Assembly (NCBI RefSeq): GCF_026151205.1
Contig: NC_087078.1
Span: 14,961,118-15,021,117, forward strand
Length of the DNA stretch: 60,000 nt
Source: Bolinopsis microptera
Lineage: Eukaryota > Ctenophora > Tentaculata > Lobata > Bolinopsidae
Direction: 5' to 3'
Below, one piece after another: positions 12,201-23,256 of the stretch (within the stretch, counting starts at the first letter, position 1; each line of letters begins with the position of its first letter). The position numbers and the translations under genes are program-made. The notes under the pieces were generated by a model. That model worked only from the letters and a program-made list of their open reading frames with translations, ran no database searches and was not told the DNA's origin.

Positions 12201-15200
12201 GTTATATCAAAGTCACCGTTACAGTCACAGTTCAGCCACTAAAACAACCAATTTAAGGGCCGTATTTAGTCACAGTTCCCATTACAGTGATTATAAATAC
12301 CATTAGAGCCGGGGAATGCTAACTTCACACAAAACAGATATCTCAGAACAAAAGTCACGGAAAACATTGGAAGAGGATATCAATTACAGTTACACCATTA
12401 TTTGTATGTGCACTGTTGACAATTAACCGACAATTAGACTGATTAACGTCTAATTATCCTAAAAACAGAGCCCAATTAACATCGTCATCTCCACAAGCTC
12501 ACGAGACAGAGCACTGAAAAAGGGCAAATAGCAACGGATAGATACGGAGTAAATATTGAGACGGAAATTTCTAGTAGGAAGTGGGGAGTGTTAAGTGGAT
12601 ATAATGATAGTCGGTACAGGGAGTGTTTACTGAGAGCAATGTAATCAAATAAAACATTATTTAAAATACCTTGTTCTACATTAAAATAATACACATAACC
12701 AGTTTATGTAGCAAGCACGCATATTACAAGCATGAGTTGTAAAATAAACTGAAAATAAACAAACCGTGTCTCACAACGTATAGTAAAGTCACGTGACGTA
12801 TAGTAAAGTCACGTGACGTATAGTAAAGTCACGACAAATCCGGAACAAAGAAAAACGTCAAAGCAACGTGCAGGAATGAATGACACGCAAAATGCAGCGC
12901 TGTAATAAATAATAGTAATAATATGCTACAAGTGTGGGTGATGCTAGACAGTGTAACCTGTGTGTATATAGTTGGGTGTCACGTGGCGAGTCACGTGGTG
13001 TGCGGTGTGTGTTTCCGCCTGGGAGGAAACTCACCTCCAATGACCGGCAGGGAAGAAACTTACAGCGACTGTGCTGTGTGATCAGCTTGTATTATGTCAT
13101 ATTACATAATTATATAATTATGATAATTTTATGCAAATTGTGTTATAATTTACATTTTACAGTGATCAGAATAAGATGAATCGCGTGACACTGACTAATG
13201 CCAATGAATCAAAAGCAGCACAAAGAAAAACAAACGAGATATTATAAATCAAGAGGCTTGCATATAATGAACATATTATGTAAAAAACAAATCTGAGAAT
13301 GAACTCCTTATGTTAAGACTTAACTACAAGTGAGCTCTGGTAGGGAGTTATCAGTATGAGGAAGTAACAACTTAACACATATAATATAACCAACAAGTTA
13401 ACCAACAAGAGGAATGAAGGAAAACACTGACGTAACCTCAAAACAGGCGGTGAGGCTTGAGATATGAGGTAAGAGGAACAGTAGAGTTAGTGAGAGGACC
13501 TAGAAGACAATAACAGGAACTAGAGGATCTACTACACACTGACCTAATGGGAAGAAGGCACATATCTATACAGAGCTCGTACGACTCTTGAAAGTGTTGA
13601 AATAAAGAGGATTAACAAATGCAGAGCTAGCAATCTGGTATTGGAGCTGTAGGAACTGGAGGTGTTATTTTTACACTGGACTTGTGAAGAACGAGAGAAC
13701 GGAGAGTGAAACTGACTGGTGCTGCACAGGATTAGCTGTCAATACTTTAATAGGTAGGTATTATATAGGCATTAAATATTTATATGTATTCAGTTAGTAA
13801 TTGTACGCGTGCGCTGTAATATAGGTTTTAGAGATGACACATTTTAGATGATTGAAGGATGATCAGCAGACTTCTGAACAACTTTCAAGAAAGTAGAGTA
13901 AAGCTTGAGTTTGTGTAAAAGACAACAAACAGAGGTTAACAATACAAAACTATAGCTACTTTCACTAAAAGAAAGAGATATTAATATCTCCAACGTTATG
14001 TGGATATCAACACTGTATAATATGCACACTTCTGAGATACTTTCAGGAAAACACTTAACAGTCAAGCTTGTGAAACTACAATTGCAACATACACAATTGT
14101 GCAAATGCTAACTACAATAAACGAATAAACACAAGCTATTAGTATTAGCTAAAAATGCACAACTACAGCAAGTGAACGAGAGAGATAATATTTCCAATGT
14201 CATGTGGAATCCAAACCTTAGGTATCAACACAGTATATGCAGTAGACATGACATTCCAAAGTAACATGGGACATTCCAAAGTAATGAGTGCTAGTGAGCT
14301 AGTGTGTGGAACGAGATTATCAGACTTGTTATAGAAGAGTTAGTCTAAAAGAATAGGTACAAAATATAATGTAATTACAGCGTGATACTGTGAAGTGAAT
14401 GTGAAGTTTAAATATCAAGTAGGTACAGACTAAAAAAGCTATGTAGAAAAGAACGAGAAAATTATAGAAACCTCGGTGACGGTTAAACTTGACATAACAA
14501 TGACACACGTTCAAGGAATTTAGACAATATGTGAACAAATGGAGTTGTTTAGGGAGGAACTTGATTCGTTGATTAAGCGAATGTGCTAAACCAAGTCAAC
14601 GTATACGATTAGCACACTTCCCTGTCAACTTGACTGAAAATGTTTCCACCTGTTCTGCTAATAGCCGATCACAAAATCTGTAAAACAAACGTGCATGCGC
14701 CACACAGAAATAGAATCGTAAATTATCTCTGCTTGTGTTGTCATGGTTACTAATCAGGGGGCACGTGACAACAAGCTGATCAATCACCAGACAGATTAGC
14801 CGTTTTAAACCAACGGTGAGACACGATAACCACGTGACCAGATTCGTGAGATACGGTTGGTGGGTAGAATTAACTGGAAATTTCTTATTGCAGCACCAAC
14901 AAAGAGGAAAAGGCAATTAAACATCACTAAAAATACAAGCTCAGATAAAGCTGGTGAATATGTGGCGGGTTAATGTGGAGGAGTCTAGACCTGGGGGGAG
15001 GTGAAACAATTAGGGTAATTGTCTATGTAATTAGATAATTATCATCAATTGATGACATAAATACAATTAACTGATGACATAGTCATAAATAATTGTAACT
15101 TAACAATCATCAACCAATCACATAGTCATAATCAGGTATTAGTGTTACTCTCATCCTCCACTTTTCTACTTTTCTAGGGGTTTCTATAATAATATGCTGA

Positions 15201-16028
15201 ATATGGCATACATAATCAATGAGCAAATGGTGATGATCCCAATTGTTCTCCGAATTTCTCATCTTGTTTCAATTACAAGTCTTCAATTTAAAATTCAGTA
15301 ACGGATTACTATTGTCTTGTAAGCCGGTTCTGCTAAAGTTATTTACTAAAACATGATTTACACAACAATTCACACTGACCTGTCCTGGTGATCTTGTGAT
15401 ATTCCTCTCACTCGACTAAATTTAAAAGTGGGTGGTTTTATATCCGGATATTCCACTTTATTGATAATCATAGTTAAGTCCAGGAACACATATTTGAGAT
15501 CCCATCTATCACCAGTACAGGGAGTCAATGAAACCTTCAACTCAAACTCATCACCCCTGAATAAATGATAATTGATCTTCATATAATATAATATGATGTT
15601 AAAGCCAGTGTAACATAAAATGTATGAATCATGAAAGATCTCTAGTAAATCTCAGAAAGCTAGAATGATATTCTACGATATTTAAATATAAGTTAACATT
15701 CTTCCATCCTTAATATGCACAAAAAGTCTACTTGTAGATCACAAAGAATGGACACACAAGGTACCGATTGAATCATCATTAATAAGGAAAAGGAAGTCGT
15801 CGACCTTGAGAATGTCTAAAATGGTTACTGAGTTATAAAATAGGTTAATTGTAAAGGGGATTATTCAATATTTTATGATAACAAACTTTCAATCTATAAA
15901 TCTAAGGCAAGTTTTACGTACCTGTCAAAAAGTTGAATTTCCTTGAAAAATATTTCTTTCAACAGTTCAAGTTCATCTTGGAGATCTTGATTTAGATCTG
16001 ACAACACCAAACTGTCTTCCTCTGTCAT
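241..16028 (-). CDS. RNF25: RNF25-like RWD-RING E3 ubiquitin ligase, at least 15 coding exons (3' end unresolved)
   Basis: Exons, in transcript order: 16028-15922, 15556-15380, 10235-10094, 9823-9719, 7609-7508, 7443-6976, 6626-6507, 5606-5453, 5171-5061, 4750-4643, 4466-3705, 3569-3485, 3345-3155, 1123-898, 343-241. Every junction is AG/GT with matching phase, giving 987 codons without a stop. Residues ~12-125 form an RWD domain ([12 protein letters not shown], then LYELIEL before the RING). Residues 134-183 form a RING-H2: [19 protein letters not shown] later SLREQ segment also recalls RNF25. The rest is non-domain: acidic Glu/Val repeats (~532-785), a basic stretch ([11 protein letters not shown]), RGG and His runs, about 34 glutamines, and a second Arg/Asn/Gln-rich exon. 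RNF25 is an E3 ligase that acts at stalled ribosomes and in NF-kB signalling. Human RNF25 is about half this length. Family assignment is good, the tail is unusual. The last exon may be 193-176 (five codons and a stop) or lie outside the window. Confidence 0.78.
333..829. repeat. 33-bp minisatellite, 15 units, made of tandem 3' splice sites
   Basis: Fifteen head-to-tail 33-bp units. Read on the minus strand (the sense of the RNF25-like gene) each unit holds a branch-point-like CTAAT, then a TTTGCAG or variant (TTTGTAG, TTTTCAG), then GTTTAAACCT. The lowest unit is the acceptor of the exon at 343-241. The array is therefore an amplified intron/exon boundary. Every variant unit keeps the AG. 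On the plus strand it happens to be open for over 200 codons as an 11-residue repeat, which I regard as incidental. Confidence 0.93.
1626..1692 (+). promoter_or_regulatory. putative actin core promoter (CCAAT and TATA-like boxes)
   Basis: A CCAAT box (1626-1630) and a TATATG stretch (about 1688-1693) lie 140 and 80 bases before the actin start codon, with E-box-like CACGTG nearby at about 1653. Spacing is plausible for an initiation site near 1715. Nothing else supports it, and a 5' UTR intron cannot be excluded. Confidence 0.3.
1771..2895 (+). CDS. divergent actin, single exon
   Basis: This encodes a 374-residue actin, the ATP-binding cytoskeletal filament subunit, at the normal length of 375-376. 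Visible hallmarks are the DNGSG phosphate loop near the N-terminus, [10 protein letters not shown] with the usual His73, [19 protein letters not shown], the second phosphate loop [31 protein letters not shown] and the C-terminal KCF. It departs from conventional animal actin in the D-loop ([14 protein letters not shown] in place of the common H-Q-G-V form) and at many surface positions such as ENANICLSG-type and EGLQER segments. That suggests a specialised or orphan paralogue. There is no intron in the coding part. It lies antisense inside an intron (1124-3154) of the RNF25-like gene. The long antisense reading frames across it are shadows. Confidence 0.96.
   Translation: MDNLEPLVIDNGSGMVKAGFGGDDAPRAVFPSIVGRPKYKGTMVGMSQKELFIGDEAMAKRGVLGLKYPIEHGIVTNWTDMEAIWHHTFYNELRVSPDERPVLLTEAPLNPKINREKMTQIMFETFNTPAMYVAIQAVLSLYSSGRTTGIVMDAGDGVSHTVPIYEGYALPHAIMRLNLAGRDLTDHLVKILQESGYNFVTTAEKEIVRDIKEKLSYVALDFEEEMEQSKTNSTLDKPYQLPDGQIITVGDQRFRCPEALFDPTVLGMEAGGIHDKTYESIMKCDVDIRSELYANICLSGGTTMFEGLQERMQKEITRLAPAGNKIKVLAPAERKYSVWIGGSILSSLTTFEQMWISKQEYDEVGQSIVHRKCF
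3065..3070 (+). terminator. actin polyadenylation signal
   Basis: AATAAA, 170 bases after the actin stop codon, is the first canonical signal in the 3' flank. If cleavage occurs 15-25 bases later, the transcript ends just before the polyQ-coding exon of the opposite-strand gene. Confidence 0.6.
3156..3257 (-). repeat. polyglutamine-coding CAA/CAG tract in the RNF25-like gene
   Basis: 34 consecutive codons, mostly CAA with scattered CAG interruptions, read as glutamine in the phase fixed by the flanking exons. It is preceded by His/RGG-rich residues and followed directly by a strong donor (CAAG/GTGAGA). The Asn- or Leu-run readings are other frames of the same tract. Confidence 0.88.
5694..6409. 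mobile_element. 716-bp inverted-repeat element (MITE-like) with poly-G and poly-C ends
   Basis: The element begins with 24 G and ends with 23 C. Inside these ends are inverted copies of CAACCAT(A)AT and of TATTAAAGTATATTAAA-type sequence. Each end is itself a hairpin whose loop (around CCCGATTTTGACCCGG) is present in the same orientation at both ends. AATA flanks both sides (5690-5693, 6410-6413) and may be a target duplication. The interior has no convincing gene. It lies in an intron of the RNF25-like gene. Confidence 0.75.
9200..9320 (+). pseudogene. possible MULE/FLYWCH-type transposase scrap
   Basis: A short open stretch reading [20 protein letters not shown] recalls the Ala/Ile-rich spacer between the FLYWCH finger and the transposase core of MULE elements. 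It has no start, no neighbouring domain and sits in an intron of the RNF25-like gene. The similarity is from memory of the family pattern and is weak. Confidence 0.2.
11939..12240. repeat. 23-bp minisatellite (GTGACTGTAACTGTCACA-type)
   Basis: About 12 imperfect units containing AAGTGACTGT(A/T)ACTGTCACA. Each unit has a GTGAC...GTCAC dyad and could form a small hairpin. It lies in an intron of the RNF25-like gene. Confidence 0.85.
12777..12833. repeat. 20-bp tandem repeat with GTCACGTGAC palindrome
   Basis: Nearly three copies of CGTATAGTAAAGTCACGTGA. The central GTCACGTGAC is a perfect 10-bp palindrome with an E-box/CLEAR-like CACGTG core, so two binding-site-like palindromes sit 20 bp apart. 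Confidence 0.85.
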
Positions 16029-16300
16029 AAGGGGCCACTGTTATTTATACATTCCCTGTCTGACATGCAGCCGTTATCAACACCCTATAAATCATGAAAT
16101 GTATAGTTTAAAAAGATATTAAGGGCAGTAAATCTAAAATGTGAGAAAACCAACACTCTAAATTTTGAGAAAACCAACACTCCTTGATGTTATTACTAAA
16201 TAGGAAAATGGATTGTTCTCTAGCACTGGAGATTAGCCATCAGTTTGATCATGGTGCATAAATTATTATGCTTATATATTTAGCTGTTGTAAAAATTATT

Positions 16301-16620
16301 ATATACAATATGGGGTTCTTTTGGCCTGTAAAACTGCTCAACTTTCCTCCTATGGAGAAATATAAACAGAAGCTGGACTGCTTCGATGAGTTTGATACAG
16401 GTATCTCTTTTCCTTCTCATTCTTTTGTTGCTATGCTTACTTCAAATTCAGTGACATTTCATGCAGCATATGGATAAGACACCCTTAATCCTTATGTCAA
16501 AGAAAGTGTTGTCAAACAGACAACACTTTGTTTTGAAGAAATTTTAATAACAAACCCTCTCAAATCTCCAGATTTCTGGTTTTTGCTTTTACAAAATTTT
16601 GTGAGAGAAGGGGTGCCAAA
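16301..16620 (+). other. candidate small exons of an unknown gene head-to-head with the RNF25-like gene
   Basis: An ATG at about 16351 opens MEKYKQKLDCFDEFDT and ends at a GTATCT donor. About 170 bases on, an acceptor (CTCCAG) with matching phase opens another 20 codons ending in ATT/GTGAGT. No continuation or homology could be recognised. The arrangement would be divergent to the RNF25-like start at 16028. This may be chance. Confidence 0.2.
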
Positions 16621-16920
16621 GCAAAAAATTGTGAGTAATAACCCTTAAATATTTTGCCTGTACAGATTATTTTAAAATAACTACATTACTAGAATAATTT
16701 AATTTTGGGTTTTCTTCAAAGTTGTAGCTGAGAAAGCTCACAGCAAGTAGACCAAAGTGGCTTGTGCTTGTATAAGGTGCATCAACTTTCCACCGAAGCG
16801 GTGGGTTGGGAGTCCTCCCTGGGACCATTTCGCCTAGTGGGACATAGGATTCTTTTTCTGGCTGAAGTACTCTCTCCTCAGTCCTCATAGAGATCTTTTT
16901 TCTCTTTCTCATGCTTACTG

Positions 16921-18760
16921 TAGATCATATCTAGTGGCTTTGAGGTCGTTCACATATTACATAATCAACCGAGGGGGGAGGGGGGTTTCCAAATGATCAC
17001 GTTACATGTTGTCCCCTGCTTCCACACCCACAGCGGCCCCATTTTTCGCTCCCCCTCCCCCTCTCAAAGTAGAAAGCCTAAAGTAGAAAAGTAAAATTTC
17101 TCCACCGCTTCCACCGCTTCAGAGAATTGTCAAAGAAGAAAAAAAAAAAAAAAAAAAAAAAGGAAGCAACTCACGGTATCACTCTCATAAGAGACATGTT
17201 TCATCATTTACCGGAGTTGCAACCAAATATACACAATAAGGTTTGGTACTTTATCCGTACCTCCCCTTTCATAGAAATAATATTTCAAATTCAAACCAGA
17301 TTCCAATTCGATGTTAATTCAGTATCACACAGAACCTATCTATAGGATTTACTTTAAAAGCCACATGATATTTCACATTGCTAGTTCCTACAAATTTTAA
17401 AATAGATAATAGTGTCATGCGTATAATTTAAAATTTAATCTAAACAAAAAAACTTGATATTCTTCACTGCTGTCATATAAAACGATTGCAATGAATCCCA
17501 GGAAAATCTTAATAGCGCTCGATTTTACTTCAAACTAACCAACGTGACGATAGCAGGAAACTATTTTAATTATGATTTAATTTGCTCGAAATATTTGGTT
17601 TTCTTGCTAACCAGCAATTAAGTAGTTTTGAACGCTAATCGAAAAATTTTAAAGCTCGCTACCTGTGCCGTTCATAATCTAAAGCATAAGCAAAGTATGA
17701 AGTATGAGCTAATCACAGACCATTGATTTTGATATAATAAAATTTATTTGATCACTATGGCAAGGTTTATTCTATATTTGCAGCAGTTTGCAGCAGTTAG
17801 CAGCAGTTAGCAGCAGTCAGCAGCAGTTAGCAGCAGTCAGAAGCAGTTAGCAGCAGTTTCTTTGCACTTTAGTCTCCCTGTGCTTTAAATGGTCATTTAA
17901 CACGTGATCGAGACAGTTTTTTGCCAATATCTTGCCAAGTAGGGCATATAGTTTATGTAATAAGCGCCATGAGCTGGCACAGAATTTTTGTCTCTGATTT
18001 TGTTAAATTTGGTACCAAAAGTTGCCTCTAAGTGTGAATAATGCATGAATGAAAATTCACCGTGTAGCACGATAACGTCGAGCTGTATGTGGGCCTTTTG
18101 TGCATCGCAAGACTGTAAAAAGGACGAAAAAATGGGTAATTTATTATTTAAAATGCCTAATGCCTATTGTTTCGGCGATTGAATCGTTGATGGGCCGGCA
18201 AATATTTGTTGTCGAGTAGTGTTGAATACTCATATTAACATGATTATTGATTTAATTTAGGAATTGTATATAACTATCTTTGACCAAGTTTAATTGTTAA
18301 TGAGAATGCACCCCAGCACTGGGCGCGCGCGGCGGCTTTGATAATTTTTTTTATTTGAAAATTCAATTAATCATTATATATATAAATCAAGCGTTACATT
18401 TCAGCCATGCAAAATTACAATGACATATTTTGGTTACTAAATGATAAATGGTACTGCAATATAAGTTGCTTAATGTTTGGCCGGATGACAACTAACGAGA
18501 AAAATAAACTTGATTATATAATAATTAATTCGGCTGAACCAACACATAGCAAGAGCCACATTAACGTTGGGGCCGTCTACCAAATTTGAATGACAAACAT
18601 TAACAAGAAATCAAACATATCATAAATAATTATAAGGATTTTGTTCATTACAATTCCGTCACAACTGATAAAGAAAAAAGAAAAGGACAAGCAGATAGGA
18701 AATTGGACGGACAGAATTGTAACCAACAAAAACAAATTTCTGAGACTCATAAGACTGATG
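16921..18760. other. gene-poor interval with simple repeats
   Basis: It contains a purine-rich A tract (about 17133-17160), a 10-bp tandem array (17781-17858) and otherwise AT-rich sequence with no gene I can support. Confidence 0.5.
17781..17858. repeat. 10-bp tandem repeat (CAGCAGTTAG)
   Basis: Eight units of CAGCAGT(T/C)(A/T)G. The array is short and unlikely to be coding in this context. Confidence 0.85.
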
Positions 18761-18762
18761 AG

Positions 18763-18950
18763 CTAATCTGGCCAGACTGTATCGGCAGCCCAGAGGTACT
18801 TGATCAGTTTGGCCTTAAAAGTAGAAATACGCTCTGACTGCCGGATACATACTGGTAGACTATTCCATTTCAGCATAGATCTATGAAAAAAGCTATTTCG
18901 GAAGGCATCCGAGCATAGCGGCTACAAGCTTGAATCTAGGCAGCTGCAGA
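18763..18950 (-). pseudogene. 3' end of a non-LTR retrotransposon reverse transcriptase ORF
   Basis: A minus-strand reading contains SFFHRSMLKWNSLP followed by STFKAKLIKYLW and a stop. This is the typical C-terminal signature of CR1/Jockey-like LINE ORF2 proteins (FF.R....WN.LP....STFK..L). Nothing of the polymerase core is present and an in-frame stop precedes the segment, so it is a dead 5'-truncated copy. Confidence 0.65.
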
Positions 18951-19447
18951 AAAAACGCCAAGCGCGTTCACAGTTCAGCGTACGGCTTTTCGTTTTTGAT
19001 TTTACAAATGACAAAGCAACTTTTAATGATTATTAATGGAATTATCGGATATTTATAATTCAATATGTATTGATTCTTCTGTAGAAAATAAAAATTGTAT
19101 TTTACTTTTTTTTTTAAATTGTATTTTTCTTATTACTCCTAACATACTGAATATTTTGAAATAATTCATACAGGATCGTAATGAGCTTAGTCAGACGCAA
19201 CTTTTAGTACCAAAATTATAATATTTGAAGCACAAAAAGTTTCAAAAATTTGGTCAAAATTTCTTGTGTTCAGATTTAAAGTTTTTGAAAATAATTTTCC
19301 TTTAAATCTTAAAATATTAGTACCAAAAGTTTTGTCTCGATGAGCTTATTACGATGTCATAATAATTACGTGATAATAACTGAAAATGTGAAAGTAATAG
19401 GCCAAAAACTAAAAATTTGCGCGGAAAAAGCACGCGCGGCATTGTCC

Positions 19448-19608
19448 TACGTTGTATGACCCGCCGCGCACGAAGTGCGCGGCTCCCCCTGTAGCGTCGA
19501 AGTGGTGACCCCCACGGTCATACGTTGTATGACCCGCCGCGCACGAAGTGCGCGGCTCCCCCTGTAGCGTCGAAGACGCTATAGTGAAGCGACCGTGGGG
19601 GTCACCAC
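19448..19608. mobile_element. GC-rich palindromic repeat, probable MITE remnant
   Basis: Two 55-bp copies (19448-19502, 19521-19575) each hold the hairpin CCGCGCACGAAGTGCGCGG. The second lies between inverted copies of GTGGTGACCCCCACGGTC (19502-19519) and its complement (19591-19608). It stands out as a GC-rich island in AT-rich DNA. Confidence 0.7.
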
Positions 19609-19888
19609 GTGATACAAGGCAATGTTACGCCACTGGCTATATATTGTTCGTTCACAGAGAGAATTCAGTAGAGTGCTCTTGATGTGGCGACTGGCGGTGA
19701 ATTTGCTAGGGTTTACAGTTTTATTGGCGGAGAGCAAACCGGCTAGGTCTGTGATATTTTTGGTAACACGACTCCTGTCCGACAGCAACATCTGTCCGAC
19801 TCAGGGTACCAGAAAAAAACGACATCTGTCCGAAATTGTGATCTGATTTCAATAAGACACATTTCAATTAGAGACATGATCTGAACTG

Positions 19889-20415
19889 TTACTTGCTAAT
19901 TTGTATACGTGATGCCAACCTTCTGCGATATTGGATGAATGAGGAATCTTCATCTGTGCATGGTGCAGCTTCGTATTGAATTCCAAATGTGGAGAGCGAA
20001 GTTAGGATTGGTGGTTGATGTCCGATCCAAGTGTTTTCCACGTCTGGTAGTGGAGGGCCAACTGCGTTGCGAATGGCGAGCTCGTAGTCCATGAGGATGA
20101 TAGCTGGCAGCCAAGGCCCAAGCTTTGCTCCAGATTCGTAACCCAATCCACCAACTGCTTCAGATACGAGGTATTTCGTCGGTTGATCTCCACCAGAAGC
20201 CTTTCTTTTCAAGTTCAGTTTGCTGACGTGGACGGTCGTTTCAGCATGGTGGACAGGGTGAGTGTGATCAGTTGTTTGTCCACGATAGAGATGCGGGCTC
20301 TGCAACCCTTTCGGAAATCCGAACATTTCCAGTAGGAGGTGTCGTCTCTTTGTTTGTCGAAGACATATCGGAAGCCATTCAGGACAGGGTTCTTGCATCC
20401 AGGCCAATGAAACAA
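19889..20415 (-). pseudogene. frameshifted FLYWCH zinc finger / MULE transposase remnant
   Basis: The 5' part (20415 to about 20262) reads as a FLYWCH-type zinc finger: GFRYVFDKQ, SYWKCSD and CRARI in the right order. The reading then shifts by one frame to THPVHHAET, the expected zinc-ligand His end, and later reaches PAIILMDYELAIRNAV, which resembles the Asp-containing D-[FY]-E motif of MULE transposases. FLYWCH-MULE fusions are common DNA transposons in invertebrates. The broken frame and the missing remainder mark it as a relic. It must not be mistaken for the 172-codon frame across it. Confidence 0.65.
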
Positions 20416-20479
20416 TCTGATATCTTATATGAAAGGTTACAAATAGTGGAGATTATTATAACAGTACTATGATTTACAG

Positions 20480-21157
20480 TGTATTACACGGTACCATTGC
20501 ATTATACAAGATTCTAGAGCAGATTTTTCAGATACCATGTTCAATGTTGATGTAAAATTGTAGGAATGTGAGAGGTTTCGACAATAAATTTTCTAAAAAA
20601 TGTGTTTTAGAGCAATTTGCCAATACATTATATAAGTCTCTAAAAATTGTCACACATTGAAACAATGATTGCCCCACACTGCGTGATCAATCTGGTGATG
20701 GGACTTGAAAATGGCAATATTTCAATCAAATTTTGAAAATTCGAAAAAATAAAATTCTATTGTATTTAAACGATCATAGTTTCAGCTATTAACCACTCAG
20801 GTATCAGCTACTAGCCAGTACCGTTGTGAGAAACATTGAAATATACATCAGTATGCATTACTTGGCTCATTATTAATGGCTAATAATTATTAATTACCTA
20901 CAAATGCCAAATTTTGACCAATTTACCTATTAACTCATGTGGCATACTGCAAGATCCAATTGGTTAGGAATTTCCTTCCTGAATTCATCAAATTCTGTCA
21001 CCTTTCTGCAGCCTTTAACAGGGCAGCTGATCGTAGCTTAACATGTTGATTTGTGATAGTTAATAATGATTGTTATGTGTTAAAAATGTTAATCCCAACG
21101 TTAATTAACCAACATGTATGAAAAGTTATTGATCTCAAATAAGTTTCCATATTGCAG
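20480..21157. other. upstream region of the PLBD2-like gene
   Basis: No gene is visible. The coding start follows a 3' splice site (ATTGCAG at 21151-21157), so a non-coding first exon and the promoter should lie here or further upstream, but I could not pinpoint either. Confidence 0.4.
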
Positions 21158-21160
21158 GGC

Positions 21161-23256
21161 ATGTTGATTGGCGCATTGTGCGCTGCACTTTTATCAGTGG
21201 TGATATCTCACCAAACTGTGTATGTAACTGAGGGAAATCAAGTCCTGTCCCATAAACCTCATGGAGATTTCATTGCATTTGTTGAATTCAATGACTCTCT
21301 TGGATCCACTGGTTGGACAAGTTTGACAATCATAACCAATGGTTCTTATCCTGATGCTGACCAGGCCCATGCAGCTGGTGTTGGGGAAGGCTATGCCACC
21401 GCAGAGAGGATCTTACAAAGTTGGGTGAATACAATGTCTACTTATTGCAAGGAAGCAACTGAATTCTGCAACAAACTCGATGAATTTGTTTATGAAAATC
21501 AGTACTGGATGAACTATAAGATAGATAAAATGGCAGGTGTGTCAAATTATTGGTACCATGTTCGTGTTCTCAGCAGACAGATTCAAGGTCTGTATGACGG
21601 ATTTAACATGGTGTATCCAGGCAGGCTACAACTTCGTGACTTTTATCTCATGAATCTCAGTGGTGATCTTGAGGATTTGGAACAGGCACTGGGTGGCGGA
21701 TTAAAAGAAGTTCGTGCAAGAAAACGTGACAAAGTTGAAAGGGCACACATGCTTGGAACTGGGTCATGTTCAGCTTTAGTTAAATGGTTGCCTCATGAAC
21801 TGCTGACATCCCACATCACATGGAATAGTTACCAAAGTATGATCAGGATTGCTAAGAACTATATCTTTAACTTTAGAAAAGGTCCAGAAGATATGAGCAG
21901 CAGAATTCCAGGTACTTAGATATTGTATTCTGACTTTTGGTATCAAATGATAACATATTATGGAACCCTAACGGTTACATCAGCAATTTAAAACAATTTT
22001 TCATTCATATATTTTTTTCGAATCAGTCAATAGCCAAAGGCAAAATCTTCAGGTAAACGGCAGGTTTTCACATCCTATCCTGGTTATGTGAGTAGTGGTG
22101 ATGATTACTCACTTCTAAGTTCTGGATTACTGTCTATGGAAACTACTATAGGCAATAGCAATGCATCACTTTGGGAGTTTGTAAAACCGAAGGGGAGTGT
22201 TCCTGAGTTCATGAGGAGTGTCATTGCCAACAGATTGGCATCTTCTGGCAAAGAATGGGCAGACACATTCAAGCAGTACAATTCTGGTACATACAACAAC
22301 CAATGGATGATTATTGACTACAACAAGTTTGACCCAACTGCCAAATCTCTAAGTGACGGCACACTATGGGTCCTTGAACAAATTCCTGGTTACGTTACAT
22401 CAGCTGATCAAACTGATGTTCTAAGACAACAAAAGTACTGGTCAAGCTACAACACTCCGTTTTATCCAGACATATTCAAGATGTCAGGATGTCAGGTATC
22501 TGTTGATAAATATGGTCCCATGTTTGCTTATGACACCACTCCAAGAGCATTGATTTTCAAAAGAGATCAGCACAAAGTTGTTGATATGGAAACACTGTAT
22601 GATCTTATGAGATACAATGATTACAAAAACGACCCCCTCTCAAAGTGTGATTGTGAGCCACCTTACACTGCTGAAAATTCAATTGCTGCAAGAAGTGACC
22701 TTAACCCTGCTAATGGGACTTACCTTCTCCCGTTTTTGGGTCACAGACTTCATGGTGCAACAGACTACAAGGGCACCAATGCTGGTAAATATCAAAGAAT
22801 TTAAAATTTGAATTGAGATAGTTATTCATTAATATAATTCACAACTCTTTTTCTGCCGTTTTATGACAAAAGCACATGTAAAGATTACTCAAAAATAAGA
22901 GGTTTTTAAGCACTTTTTTCTGGAGGCTGGCGATTAATTCTAATAGTTTCTGATGGTTTTCAGGGATATTTCTTGATCCAAAAAAGAAATTTGGGTTAAA
23001 GAATTCAGAATTTCAAGAACTTCCAAAGTAAGTATGTACATATTATTATTTATTGAATACCCTTTCTCTTTCAGAGATGATGAAGTCATTGAGTTTCCGT
23101 GCAGCAGCAGGACCTACAGCTGAGCAACAACCTCCCTTCAGATGGTCCACGTCTGACTGGTCGGATGTACCGCATGTTGGGATGAACGATTTACAGCACT
23201 TCTCTGAAATCACTGTGTCATTTGAGGAGGACAGTGCTGCTGTTGTGGACTTTTGA
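21161..23256 (+). CDS. PLBD2: phospholipase B-like 2 (PLBD2-type lysosomal hydrolase), 3 coding exons
   Basis: Exons 21161-21911, 22053-22784 and 23075-23256 join in phase 1 to give 554 residues, near the family's usual 550-590. The start ATG lies three bases after an acceptor. Residues 1-20 are a hydrophobic signal peptide. The family nucleophile is Cys203 in GSCSALVK. In this Ntn-hydrolase family cleavage before that Cys frees it as an N-terminal catalytic residue. Further family blocks are TWNSYQSM, ETTIGNSNASLW, NSGTYNNQWMIIDY, EQIPGYV, RDQHKVVD, ENSIAARSDLNPANGTY and AAGPTAEQQPPFRW. These fit PLBD2 better than PLBD1. The expected location is the lysosome lumen. The substrate is not settled for the family. 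A 64-nt candidate exon lies in the last intron (separate entry). Confidence 0.93.
22964..23027 (+). other. candidate frame-breaking (poison) exon in the PLBD2-like gene
   Basis: The segment is bounded by a strong acceptor (GGTTTTCAG) and a consensus donor (GTAAGTATG). It is open in the incoming phase, but 64 nt is not a multiple of three. Including it makes the next exon read into a TGA within about 16 codons. Skipping it gives a continuous protein with family-like spacing between the HGATD and AAGPT blocks. Confidence 0.5.

Larger units (their letters stand above)
10236..15379 (-). other. 5.1-kb intron of the RNF25-like gene, non-coding
   Basis: This is the intron between the RWD exon and the pre-RING exon. 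Apart from the two short tandem arrays listed separately (11939-12240 and 12777-12833) I see only AT-rich unique sequence. Open frames of 60-106 codons here show no recognisable motif or splice context. Confidence 0.6.

Noticed and set aside
14596-14916. 106-codon minus-strand frame in the large intron
   Set aside because: No motif, no usable splice context and no compositional bias toward coding.
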